Shown: one piece after another, positions 40,658-50,428 of the stretch
Layout: each line of letters opens with the position of its first letter
Numbering within the stretch: position 1 is the first letter of the stretch
Origin: Cherax quadricarinatus
Taxonomy: Eukaryota > Arthropoda > Malacostraca > Decapoda > Parastacidae
Direction: 5' to 3'
DNA length: 64,000 bases
Assembly (NCBI RefSeq): GCF_038502225.1
Contig: NC_091300.1
Location: forward strand, 43,655,532 to 43,719,531
Notes under the pieces: generated by a model
Database searches by the model: none
The model's input: only the letters and a program-made list of their open reading frames with translations
Told to the model about the DNA's origin: nothing
Translations under genes and position numbers: made by a program

Positions 40658-41110
40658 TGGCAACCTAATTTTATTTTTTAAATATATTTCATTCTTGCAA
40701 GTCAGAGGTGATTGTGAAATGCTACAAGTTTAAACCTATAGACTACAGCAAGAGACCAGAACCTGTCTTGACCCAATTAAGGCTTCATGTAAAAGAATTA
40801 TGTTCTCTCCCTCAATACTGTAATCCTCAGAAGAAATCCAGTAACTCTTGGGGTTCAGCAGTAAACATGCATATTTTTTTTTTTTTAAGTGTTTTTAATT
40901 TTACTGTGATTTTTTTAAAAGTAGCATGCCAACTACATGAAAAACTTGATAAAATATTGAAACACTGTTAAGATGGTTGAGCAAATGTCATAATTTGTAA
41001 ATCACTTAATATAAATTTATTTAGAGTCAATAACTAAAAAAATATTCCTAATAATTAGGCAGACCCCAGGTAATGATATTCCTCGTACATAATAAAGAGT
41101 TTCATTTTAC
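40658..41110. other. Unassigned sequence
   Basis: Holds an 88-codon plus frame at 40708-40971 beginning IVKCYKFKPIDYSKRPEP; its second half is hydrophobic and encoded by T-rich DNA. I recognise nothing in it. Confidence 0.3.
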
Positions 41111-41263
41111 CTTAGTTAGCATCTCGTGGTGTCTGCTTTCTCTATGTATAGTGCCAGGTTGAGCATTATGATGTTCCATTAACAAAAATTGTTCAGTCAT
41201 CTCGCAGAAACGCCTCCGAACCTTACCCACAGTTGTAGAGAATGACATTTCTTCCTCCAGTTT
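41111..41263 (-). CDS. Candidate internal exon, unknown gene
   Basis: 153 bp, 51 codons in phase 0 at both ends, on the minus strand. It is preceded by TTTTATTTTTTTTAG and followed by GTAAAATG. The other two frames contain stops; this one reads KLEEEMSFSTTVGKVRRRF...GTIHRESRHHEMLTK, helical and charged with coiled-coil character. I do not recognise the protein. It shares the strand of the esterase exons, but the sequence does not look like the esterase C-terminus, so a separate gene is likely. Confidence 0.45.
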
Positions 41264-41379
41264 CTAAAAAAATAAAAAAAAAATTAAATAAAAAATAAAA
41301 AAAAAGGAACACAAAATGTTTTCATCATTAATAAATATAAAGTATATATGCATGCATGTGTACATGTGTGTGTATAATA

Positions 41380-42372
41380 CATTTTTTAACACTGGCCATC
41401 TCCCATTGAGGCAGGGTAATCCAAAAAAGAAACACTTTCACCATAATTCACACTATCACTGTCTCACCAGAGGGACACAGACAAGAAAGTTTAGATATCC
41501 CTCCAAACAGCAAATATCCCAAACCCCTCCTTCAGAGTGCAGGCACTGTACTTTTCACCTCCAGGACTCAAGTCTCCCTAAATCCCTTCACAAAATATTA
41601 CCTTGCTCACACTCCAACAGCTCATTAGGTCCCAAAATACCACTTGTACCCACTCACTCCTATCCAACACATTTACACATGCCAATGTGACTTTGTCAAT
41701 GGTCCGAGTTGGACCGAAACGTCGTCGTAAGCTTCTCTCTTTTATGTGCGGGTCATTTGTGTATTACACATGCCTTTTGTACGTGTAAGACTCTTGCATA
41801 CAAAATTTTTACCCTCTCCCTCCATCCTTTCCTAGGATGAACCCTACCCAGTCTTCCCTCCACTACAAATTTATACACCTTCCAAGTCATCCTATTTTGC
41901 TCCATCCTCTCTAAATGACCAAACCACCTCAACAACACCTCCTGAGCATTCTGGGAAACACTTTTAGTACTCTACACGTCCTCCTAATCTTCAAACAATG
42001 ATTTCTCTGCATAATATTTACACCACACATTGCCCTCAAAACACAACACCTCTAATGCCTCCAACCTCCTCACTGCAACATTCACAACCAAGCTTCACAC
42101 CCATAAAAGAGTGTTGGTACCACTATACACTCATACATCCCCCTCTTTGCCTCCATGGACAACCTTTGTCTCCACAGATACCTCAATGCACCACCAACCT
42201 TTTCCTTTTCATTAATTCCATTTTTTACCTCATCTTTTATATATCTATCTGCTGACACATCCACCCCCAAATATTAGGACACATTCACATCCTCCATACT
42301 CACTCACTCCCTCCAATCTGATAACCAGTTTTTAATTACCTAAATCATTTGATACCCTGATTGCCTTACTAA
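41380..42372 (-). mobile_element. RTE-like LINE fragment, 5'-truncated
   Basis: Minus-strand copy of the last third of RTE: tail region at 41395, then RT thumb and C-terminus pieces (GVDVSADRYIKDEVKN, SMEAKRGMYECIVVPTLF, LLRWFGHLERMEQNRMTWK). There are frequent stops. It is interrupted by an 80 bp insert at 41684-41763. Confidence 0.85.
41684..41763 (+). mobile_element. 80 bp retro-insert with hammerhead-like hairpin
   Basis: Flanked by an 11 bp duplication TTACACATGCC (41673-41683, 41764-41774). It contains the perfect hairpin GGTCC-GAGTT-GGACC followed by GAAAC and GTCGTCG, like stem II and the GAAA core of hammerhead ribozymes carried by Penelope-like elements. The CTGATGA half of the core is not present (TCAAT instead), so cleavage is unlikely. 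The family call is inference. Confidence 0.5.
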
Positions 42373-42701
42373 TAAAGTCCCAGTATAATAAAATTATTCT
42401 CAGGAACAGAAGACAATATTTATTAATGTTAAATTAATTCAATACTGACAGTGATAAAAAAATGGTAAAAAATCTGTATGTTATTTAGAGGTAAATGACA
42501 TTAACAAAGAAAACTCTTAAAATTAAGCTGCCAGTTTTAGACTGAAATTAAAATTGATTTTGTACTCAGTTGAGAAGCACCTGAACATTGAATTTTTTTT
42601 TATGATACATATAATATATACTATGTTTAATTTCATGCATAGGAGAGATAAATAAAAAATGAAACAGCACAATCATATAAGGCCAATAAAACATGAAAAT
42701 A
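42373..42701. other. Unassigned AT-rich sequence
   Basis: No reading frame of note and no repeat recognised. Confidence 0.3.
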
Positions 42702-42870
42702 CAGTAGGGCCCCACTTATATGAAGGTTAGGTTCCAAGCTACCGCCGTAAAGCAGAAATCGCCATGAAGTGTAACACCCTTATTTCAATCATAAATGCAA
42801 ATGAATGCTAAATATCAAGTTTGCGCTAACATATATTAACCCCAAATCCTGAAGTGTTTGTGTCACAAAA
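42702..42870 (+). mobile_element. Tigger-type terminal fragment (CAGTAGGGCCCC)
   Basis: Starts TACAGTAGGGCCCCACTTAT, a terminal repeat type of another Tigger/pogo family, and is followed by GGTTAGGTTCCAAGCTACCG. No matching right end is visible. Confidence 0.45.
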
Positions 42871-42872
42871 TA

Positions 42873-43061
42873 CAGTGGTACCTTGGGATATGAACTTATT
42901 TCATTCCAGAAGGCAGTTCGAGTACTGATATCAAATGAATTTGCTCACATAAGGAATAATGTAAATTAGATTAATCCATTTCAGACTCCTAAAAATACAC
43001 TTATGAAAGCACTTACATAATTGTTCGCGTTTTGAGCTGTTTGTATCCTGAGGTACCAGTG
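42873..43061. mobile_element. Tigger-type MITE (CAGTGGTACCTTGGGATA)
   Basis: 189 bp with ends CAGTGGTACCTTGGGATA and TATCCTGAGGTACCAGTG, TA on the left. The interior keeps ATTAGATTAATCCATTTCAG as in Tigger non-coding ends. Confidence 0.75.
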
Positions 43062-43065
43062 AATT

Positions 43066-44043
43066 CGAAAAAAAAGCTTTTTCTTATGAAATGATAAGAG
43101 AATCTTTTTCCGATGGCAATGATACCAAAAGTATGAAATTTGATGGAAAACTTACGGAATTAAGCTCTCGCAAAGTTAGTGATCTTGGCGATATGTACGC
43201 ATCGGCGATTTCGCCCAATTTTTAGCCACTCCCATAGTTCCAGTCAACCAAACTTATAGCTATTTCTTTAGAACTCTATTTGTTCTATCGACTGAGTACA
43301 AGAAACTGCCCATTTACTGATTTCAACTACCCAGTAAAGTGGTTAGAGATTGGAAATTTGGCCAATATCACACAAATTAAAAAAGATGCCAATTTCAAAA
43401 TAGGGTTCAGAAAAAACAATGCAGACATTCCTGGCACTAAAGTAAGATTTTCTCTATTTAATAGTCATGTCTCCAGGCTTTCTATTTTGAATTTTTATTC
43501 AAACAAAAAAAAGAAAATTTACTGTTATGCAGAATACTGCATTGTTGTAATAACTGTATAAATAATGCCAAACCATTCATGACTGCATATCAGAATGGCT
43601 AGTTGGACACCTACTGGACGGTGACGTCATTTGTTTAATCTTGAATACTGGCAAAAATCGAACATTTCTGCTACTCTGAGCTCAATTTCAAGGTCCGTTT
43701 CATCATGAAACCAATCAAAATAATCTCTCTATTTCTGTAATATGTCTTCGTTTCTATCAAATGAGACCAAGAAAATGAGAATGCAACCATAAATACTACA
43801 CAAAAATACACCCCAAATTCGGCATTTTAATCTAAAAATACAGTCCAATTTTATTTTTTTCATTGTGCACTGCGTGCTGTACTTTTTTTATACTGCACAC
43901 ACTGACCACACAGACCCATTCTCTCACATGAGAACCTACCAGGTTTCTTATACTTGATTTGAAGCCGCTAGAACTTTGGTGTATTAATACGTCAAAAACA
44001 CTGGCTCATAAGACGTATTTATATGACACCGACAGTCAAAGGG
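43066..44043 (-). mobile_element. piggyBac-type MITE, minus, least interrupted copy of the old family
   Basis: The 5' end at 44043 reads CCCTTTGACTGTCGGTGTC on the minus strand after TTAC (TTAA mutated). The body aligns with the pieces of the composite at 1104-10941. The 3' end lacks its CCC terminus. A 93-codon frame at 43280 is not protein-like. Confidence 0.7.
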
Positions 44044-44136
44044 TTACGTTAGCAACAGAACTAGGCATTAAAAAATAAAACACTAAAATACACATATAGT
44101 ACACTCATTATTAGGTTCACACACGTTTGTATTAAA

Positions 44137-44445
44137 CAGCCTCTTCTCACTTAATGACGGAGTTCCGTTCCTAAGACCACGTTGGTAAACGAATTCATCA
44201 TTAAGCGAGGAGCACACTAAAATGGTAGTGGGTTTGAGTCAACCATCTTTGATATTGTTTTAATGTCACCTTTTCATCATTTAGTGTATTTTTAAATGTT
44301 TATACAGTAGTGTCCTGTGTACTGTAATAAACAAAATAGAGGAAATCAGCTCCGATATACATTATTTAGGTAAGCACACTAGTCAGAGCCCGTTGTAAGC
44401 CCAAGTCATTGATAAACGAGTAAGTTGCTAAATGAGGAGAGGCTG
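44137..44445. mobile_element. Tigger-type MITE (CAGCCTCTTCTCACTTAATGA)
   Basis: 309 bp with imperfect ends CAGCCTCTTCTCACTTAATG and CTAAATGAGGAGAGGCTG, TA at 44446-44447. Non-coding. Confidence 0.7.
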
Positions 44446-45087
44446 TACCATAATACAAACACTTTACATTGTGTACAAGTTGTCTCCAAGTTGGTACAGT
44501 AGAATAAATAAAGAGCAACACTCTTATTCTCATGTAACACCATTTTTAGAAGAAATGACGCTCTGAGTGAAGACATACAAAAGGAATAATTTTCTACAGT
44601 TACCGCCAGTAATATTATAGTGTACACAATTTGTTTTGTGTTGAACTATAGAAAATGTTCTTGTTTCCAACACTCCAACAAGACTGGAAAAAATTTCATA
44701 TTTAACCCTTTGAGGGTCGACAGGCCCTCTCCGAAACTCGTTCTCAGGGTCGGCCAAATTTCAAAAAAAAAAAAATTATTTTTTTCTTATGAAAAAATAG
44801 AGTTTTTTTTTCTAAACATTATAGGATAAACAAAAAAATTTTACCATCAATACTTACGGAGATATGGATGCATGAAGTTTGCAGAAAATGAGCCGCGTAT
44901 GGCAACAGCAGCGACTGCCCCTCACCCGGTAAACTTTAGTTTACTTGTATTTGAAGGTTTGTTGTTTTTTTCACTATTTTATTTTTTCACATAACTTATG
45001 TGGCCTATGAGACCAAAGTAAGGTGCAATGTACATATATACACTCGTTGTATACAACACAATAAGCACACAAACATAATTATCAATA

Positions 45088-45236
45088 AACCATACCCCCG
45101 GCCGGGATTGAACCCGCGGTCATAGAGTCTCAAAACTCCAGCCCGTCGCGCTAACCACTAGACTCTATGACCGCGGGTTCAATCCCGGCCGGGGGTATGG
45201 TTTATTTGCAATCGTGTCATTACGATTTCTTAAGTC
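45088..45236 (-). mobile_element. Fold-back tRNA-related SINE with perfect target duplication
   Basis: 149 bp flanked by the 13 bp duplication ATAATTATCAATA (45075-45087 and 45237-45249). The minus strand carries an A-box-like TAGTGGTTAGCGCGACGGG and a B box GGGTTCAATCCC. A second, inverted copy of the T-arm region (GGGATTGAACCC) precedes them, so the RNA would fold into a ~45 bp hairpin (CATACCCCCGGCCGGG with its complement). The tail side reads TGACTTAAGAAATCGTAATG. The degenerate copy at 5574-5698 has its own duplication. Confidence 0.85.
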
Positions 45237-45702
45237 ATAATTATCAATATATTGTTTACAAAACTTGTTTACAAAAACAAACAATACAAAACATTGTTTA
45301 TTATTATTGTTCTATAATATATATACCAATATACAGTCACTGAACATATTCCTATTAGTTCTGCAGCTTGTGGAACTCTGAAACATGGTGTCATACACAA
45401 TGGTGTTTTATCTTTCTCCCTCATTCTATCTCTTTCAATCTGTCTCTCTCTTTCTATCTGTCTGTCTACCTCTGTCTCACAGGTACACATAAATACAAGT
45501 ATACATAGTATAAATTACCTAGGATAACCCAAGAAATCCAGACAAAGTGCTATACTCTGCTTGAAGATGTGAGTAAAAGTGATGAGGCAGTCTTGTGGCT
45601 CTCTGAGACAGAGAGCTAGACGGATAGACAGGTAGCTTGACAGACAGACAAATAGACAGACAGAAATGTTAGTGTACCAGTACCAGTGTACTAGTGTTCC
45701 AC

Positions 45703-45803
45703 CCTCCTCCTCCTCTTCTTCCTCTTCCTCCTCTTCCCCCTACTCTTCCTCCTCTTCCCCCTACTCTTCCTCATACTCTTCATCTTCCTCTTCCTCCTAC
45801 TCT

Positions 45804-45835
<32 letters not shown>

Positions 45836-46058
45836 CTCTTCTTCCTCTTCCTCCTACTCTTCCTCTTCCTCCTACTCTTCCTCCTCCTCCTCCTCCTCTT
45901 CTTCCTCTTCCTCCTCTTCCCCCTAATCTTCCTCCTACTATTCCTCTTCCTCCTCTTCCTCTTATTCCTCTTCCTCCTACTCTTCCTCTTCCTCCTCCTC
46001 CTCCTCCTCTTCTTCATCTTCCCCCTACTCTTCCTCCTTCTCCTTCTCCTCCATAGTG
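45703..46058. repeat. TCC/TTC-rich microsatellite
   Basis: About 350 bp of TCCTCTTCC and TACTCTTCC units, the complement of the GGA arrays at 3124-3862. Poly-Ser, poly-Pro and poly-Arg frames over it are artefacts. Confidence 0.95.
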
Positions 46059-46095
46059 TAAATTACCAGGAGTCAGCAGCTGTCAAAATGACATA

Positions 46096-46195
46096 NNNNN
46101 NNNNNNNNNNNNNNNNNNNNNNNNNNNNNNNNNNNNNNNNNNNNNNNNNNNNNNNNNNNNNNNNNNNNNNNNNNNNNNNNNNNNNNNNNNNNNNN
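46096..46195. other. Assembly gap (100 N)
   Basis: Exactly 100 N, the usual placeholder for a gap of unknown size. Piggybac-family sequence ends at its left edge and a CR1 fragment begins at its right edge, so the missing DNA probably contains more GGA/TCC array and a TTAA junction. Confidence 0.99.
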
Positions 46196-46600
46196 ATCCT
46201 ATCAATGTACTTGCGTTTGCGATAGCAGTTTTGTTGTAATCCTTGAACCTATGATTTTCTGATATCACTGGTCTTCTCATATTCCTCGTTTTATACTCCA
46301 TTCCCTTTTTAATTTTTCATATTTTTCTATAGAGTAACTTAAATTTATCATCAGTGAAAATCATACTGAGTGGCCCATCGTGGAGATTAATTATGTCCTC
46401 CCTGGATGCCACTCATTCAAATTCTAATATCGTCTGCAAAGTATGATACAGTGCTATTTTTTTTTATATCAGATATGAGAACTATGCCTTAAGGAACAGA
46501 GCTTTTCACTGTGGCAGCCTTTGATATTAGTTCGTTGACTTAACTCTAAAGTTTGGTTTACTGAAAAAAAAAATAAAAATCCATCTGTGAAATCTGTATA
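46196..46600 (-). mobile_element. CR1-like LINE fragment, diverged
   Basis: Matches 49080-49570 in diverged form (CCTATGATTTTCTGATATCA, ATATCAGATATGAGAACTAT, GGAACAGAGCTTTTCACTGT). Many stops. It is a different copy from pieces 1-3 since it overlaps piece 3 in content. Confidence 0.65.
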
Positions 46601-47677
46601 CTACTACAGTTTTTTGCCTTCCGGTGCGACCAAGGCTACAAGACCATGTAATAGTCCATCAACCGCAAATTCTGCAAAGTTCATACAGGAGACGTTGCCT
46701 CATACACATACTAGTCTCGTTAGGCCTATTTCTAGTTCTTCATTTCCTCCCTACTTCAAATTTTCTATCATACACTTCACCATGAGCATTATATGTCTGT
46801 TAATGCACACTCCTCACTCTTACCAGTCAGACTTTTGCAGTCATCTTTTCACAGCATTATTATTGCTTGTTTTATGTGTTTAAAAGCACTAGTATTGAAA
46901 AATATCTTAAATTAAATATTTTTCAAGCTCTTCCTGCTCAGTAATATATCCATACATTCGCAATGATACAAACATTTCCTCATGCAACATTTTAGCTGTG
47001 TCTCATCCTGTAGTGTTCCTAAAACTGCCATTGCACCAGCCACTTTCTTTGACTCATTCTACTACCTTCTCTTACACACGTTCCTGTTCTCTCCCTCGAA
47101 CACTTCAGGTATTTGAATGTACCAATAGATTCTAGTTCATTTGTTTTTTACGTTCGCAACAATATATTAATTTATTTTCTTTTAGCAGTCTTCACATTCC
47201 TAGACATTTTAGTTATCCAGTATATAGATTCATCTCATTCACAGAAATTTAAACTCTTTTTTGTTAATGTATCATTAAAAATTGGGGTATAATAATCTTT
47301 TATCCTTCATCAGGTTTGTTATACATTTTTAAATTACACTCAGTAAGGACCATTTCACATACAATTAAATTTTTCTTCTGTTTCCTCTATGTCTAAGGAA
47401 ACACTCAGTGACAGAATTTACTTGCGATATTTTTTTATTCTTTAGTACCTTTAATATAGAATCTTAAACAATTGAGCAAATTGCACTAAACAACAGGATG
47501 AGTATAAGTTGCTTTTCAGTCTAGTTATTAATTGTTTTTATTTATTTTGTTATTCCTGTTATGTCATTGATTTTATCTGCCAATAATCATTAAACAAAGA
47601 AATATATATATATTACACATTTTGAGACTGCAGAAGCTAACATACAGGAGAGAATGCAAGGGAGGAAAGATGCTTAC
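46601..47677. other. Intronic or intergenic sequence, no feature seen
   Basis: AT-rich, without recognised repeats. A plus frame at 46587-46883 has no similarity that I know. It lies downstream of the last esterase exon found, so the next exon is beyond it or unrecognised. Confidence 0.4.
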
Positions 47678-47859
47678 CTGAATTATTTGATCTTTCTGTG
47701 TCTCAAGATTGAAGTTCACTCCTCCGAGATAATAGGTATAGATTCGTCGGGTGACAGAGAGAGGGTCGTAAGAACCATCACAGCAAATCAGACTCCGAGG
47801 ACCCGCGTAAGAGAAATTTTTCATGAGTGACTCATGAAGGTTCCTCTGACTAAAGAGAG
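47678..47859 (-). CDS. Carboxylesterase-like gene, exon c (182 bp)
   Basis: Preceded by ATCATTATTTTCAG and followed by GTAAGCATC on the minus strand. Its two leading bases complete a Pro codon with the last base of the exon at 54108-54258, then 60 codons read LFSQRNLHESLMKNFSYAG...TRRIYTYYLGGVNFN...DQIIQ. This follows the acid-residue block in type-B carboxylesterases (loop and helix region leading to the C-terminal third). The exon with the catalytic His was not found; it should lie at lower coordinates. Ends in phase 0. Confidence 0.75.
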
Positions 47860-48430
47860 CTGAAAATAATGATATTAAACTATTTTAGCCGATACCTTGT
47901 TAAAAGAAAAAAAAAAAGGCTGTCGGCCTACAGTACTATGCTGATAATATGAATTCATAGGTCAGAGGTAAGCGAGAATGGTTGAGTATAGCTATTAACT
48001 GGTAGATAGTTCTAACAGTGTACTAAATATTGATAACGAGGCATGGCAAGACACAATTGCAGTGGCATAAGGTTTCATTGCATAATACACAACAGTTGCA
48101 GTACCATTAGTCAGTAAATTGCCAGATGCACCAAACAAATGTAGCAGAACAGAATCAAATGATTTGAAAACAGCTCCAGTAATTAAAGAATTACCAAGAA
48201 AAAAAAACAGTTATATGTATCTTACGAATTTCGAAAAAGAAATTTAGCAAATTCAGCCCATCACTGGTCAACAAAAAAAAATCGTTACCAAAGATATTTG
48301 AAGGCATTTAGGGTATTTTGGGGTTGCTGAATTCGAAAATGACAATAGATTTTTCAAAGTGGCTCTAGTTTGTGAGATATTGCATACTTACCCTAAGTTA
48401 ACAGGGAACTTAGCCTTAACACATGTATAT
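47860..48430 (-). other. Intron sequence without recognised repeats
   Basis: No open frame or repeat seen between exon c and the CR1 3' tail. Confidence 0.5.
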
Positions 48431-50297
48431 GTTTACCTGGAGTTTACCTGGAGAGAGTTTCGGGGGTCAACGCCCCCGCGGCCCGGTCTGTGACCAGGCC
48501 TCCTGGTGGATCAGAGCCTGATCAACCAGGCTGTTGCTGCTGGCTGCACGCAAACCAACGTACGAGCCACAGCCCGGCTGATCAGGAACCGACTTTAGGT
48601 GCTTGTCCAGTGCCAGCTTGACTGCCAGGGGTCTGTTGGTAATCCCCCTTATGTGTGCTGGGAGGCAGTTGAACAGTCTCGGGCCCCTGACACTTATTGT
48701 ATGGTCTCTTAACGTGCTAGTGACACCCCTGCTTTTCATTGGGGGGATGGTGCATCGTCTGCCAAGTCTTTTGCTTTCGTAGTGAGTGATTTTCGTGTGC
48801 AAGTTCGGTACTAGTCCCTCTAGGATTTTCCAGGTGTATATAATCATGTATCTCTCCCTCCTGCGTTCCAGGGAATACAGGTTTAGGAACCTCAAGCACT
48901 TCCAGTAATTGAGGTGTTTTATCTCCATTATGCGCGCCGTGAAAGTTCTCTGTACATTTTCTAGGTCGGCAATTTCACCTGCCTTGAAAGGTGCTGTTAG
49001 TGTGCAGCAATATTCCAGCCTAGATAGAACAAGTGACCTGAAGAGTGTCATCATGGGCTTGGCCTCCCTAGTTTTGAAGGTTCTCATTATCCATCCTGTC
49101 ATTTTTCTAGCAGATGCGATTGATACAATGTTATGGTCCTTAAGGTGAGATCCTCCGACATGATCACTCCCAGGTCTTTGACGTTGGTGTTTCGCTCTAT
49201 TTCGTGGCCAGAATTTGTTTTGTACTCTGATGAAGATTTAATTTCCTTATGTTTACCATATCTGAGTAATTGAAATTTCTCATCGTTGAACTTCATATTG
49301 TTTCCTGCAGCCCACTGAAAGATTTGGTTGATGTCCGCCTGGAGCCTTGCAGTGTCTGCAATGGAAGACACTGTCATGCAGATTCGGGTGTCATCTGCAA
49401 AGGAAGACACGGTGCTGTGGCTGACATCCTTGTCTATGTCGGATATGAGGATGAGGAACAAGGTGGGAGCGAGTACTGTGCCTTGTGGAACAGAGCTTTT
49501 CACCGTAGCTGCCTCGGACTTTACTCTGTTGACGACTACTCTCTGTGTTCTGTTAGTGAGGAAATTATAGATCCATCGACCGACTTTTCCTGTTATTCCT
49601 TTAGCACGCATTTTGTGCGCTATTACGCCATGGTCACACTTGTCGAAGGCTTTTGCAAAGTCTGTATATATTACATCTGCATTCTTTTTGGCTTCTAGTG
49701 CATTTAGGACCTTGTCGTAGTGGTCCAATAGTTGAGACAGACAGGAGCGACCTGTTCTAAACCCATGTTGCCCTGGGTTGTGTAACTGATGGGTTTCTAG
49801 ATGGGTGGTGATCTTGCTTCTTAGGACCCTTTCAAAGATTTTTATGATATGGGATGTTAGTGCTATTGGTCTGTAGTTCTTTGCTGTTGCTTTACTGCCC
49901 CCTTTGTGGAGTGGGGCTATGTCTGTTGTTTTTAGTAACTGTGGGACGACCCCCGTGTCCATGCTCCCTCTCCATAGGATGGAAAAGGCTCGTGATAGGG
50001 GCTTCTTGCAGTTCTTGATGAACACAGAGTTCCATGAGTCTGGCCCTGGGGCAGAGTGCATGGGCATGTCATTTATCGTCTGTTCGAAGTCATTTGGCGT
50101 CAGGATAACATCGGATAGGCTTGCGTAAATCAAATTTTGTGGCTCTCTCATAAAAAATTCATTTTGATCTTCGACTCTCAGTCTGGTTAGCGGCTTGCTA
50201 AAAACTGAGTCATATTGGGACTTGAGTAGCTCACTCATTTCCTTGCTGTCATCTGTGTAGGACCCATCTTGTTTAAGTAGGGGCCCAATACTGGACG
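48431..50297 (-). mobile_element. CR1-like LINE, 5'-truncated, in an esterase intron
   Basis: The 3' end at 48431 has the tandem GTTTACCTGGA (CCAGGTAAAC on the coding strand). The 5' end is truncated near 50297, with TGTATAT on both sides as a possible target duplication. It contains most of the RT domain and C-terminus. This is the best preserved copy of the family here; others are at 61036-64000 and in fragments at 13345-28340 and 46196-46600. Confidence 0.9.
48467..50296 (-). pseudogene. CR1-like ORF2, reverse transcriptase part, one frameshift
   Basis: Open from GPLLKQDGSYTDDSKEM (50290) through DIAPLHKGGSKATAKNYRPI, GFRTGRSCLSQLLDHYD, DFAKAFDKCDHGVI, SSVPQGTVLAPTLFLILISDI and FADDTRI. 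A 1-base loss near 49135 breaks it (SEDLTLR then DHN in the other frame), and it continues MTGWIMRTFKTREAKP...RDHTISVRGPRLFNCLP to SLVDQALIHQEAWSQ and the stop at 48467. Notably the frame continues into the conserved 3' tail. The endonuclease is missing through 5' truncation. Confidence 0.9.
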
Positions 50298-50428
50298 TGT
50301 ATATACAGAGAGTTTTAATAAAGATTAGAATTTTATTTTTAAACGATTTAATATTTAACGAAAGGCGTTGTATCAACACCGACCAAGTGACAATACTGTA
50401 GCCTTTATTTTATTTTTTCCAGATAAAC
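50298..50428. other. Short spacer
   Basis: AT-rich, ending in TTTTTTCCAG just before the orphan-protein pseudogene, which could be an old acceptor site. Confidence 0.3.

Larger units (their letters stand above)
44706..46095 (-). mobile_element. piggyBac-derived element with TCC array, ends in assembly gap
   Basis: TTAA 44702-44705, then CCCTTTGAGGGTCGACAGG on the plus strand. The sequence is the reverse of 3700-5424: 3' UTR, a single zinc-knuckle unit (45370-45412), GATAGACAGAGAG stretch, TCC array and GGAGTCAGCAGCTGTCAAAA at the gap edge. The N-terminal half would lie in or beyond the gap. It carries the SINE at 45088. Confidence 0.8.

Noticed and set aside
40708..40971. 88-codon open frame
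   Set aside because: No similarity recognised, T-run-encoded hydrophobic end, no splice support.
45098..45178. tRNA gene on the minus strand
   Set aside because: Palindromic context and a 13 bp target duplication show a SINE; a homologue lies at 5574-5698.
45666..46056. Poly-Ser and Pro-rich frames
   Set aside because: Translation of a TCC microsatellite.
46083..46301. Frame spanning the N block
   Set aside because: It crosses unknown sequence and cannot be read.
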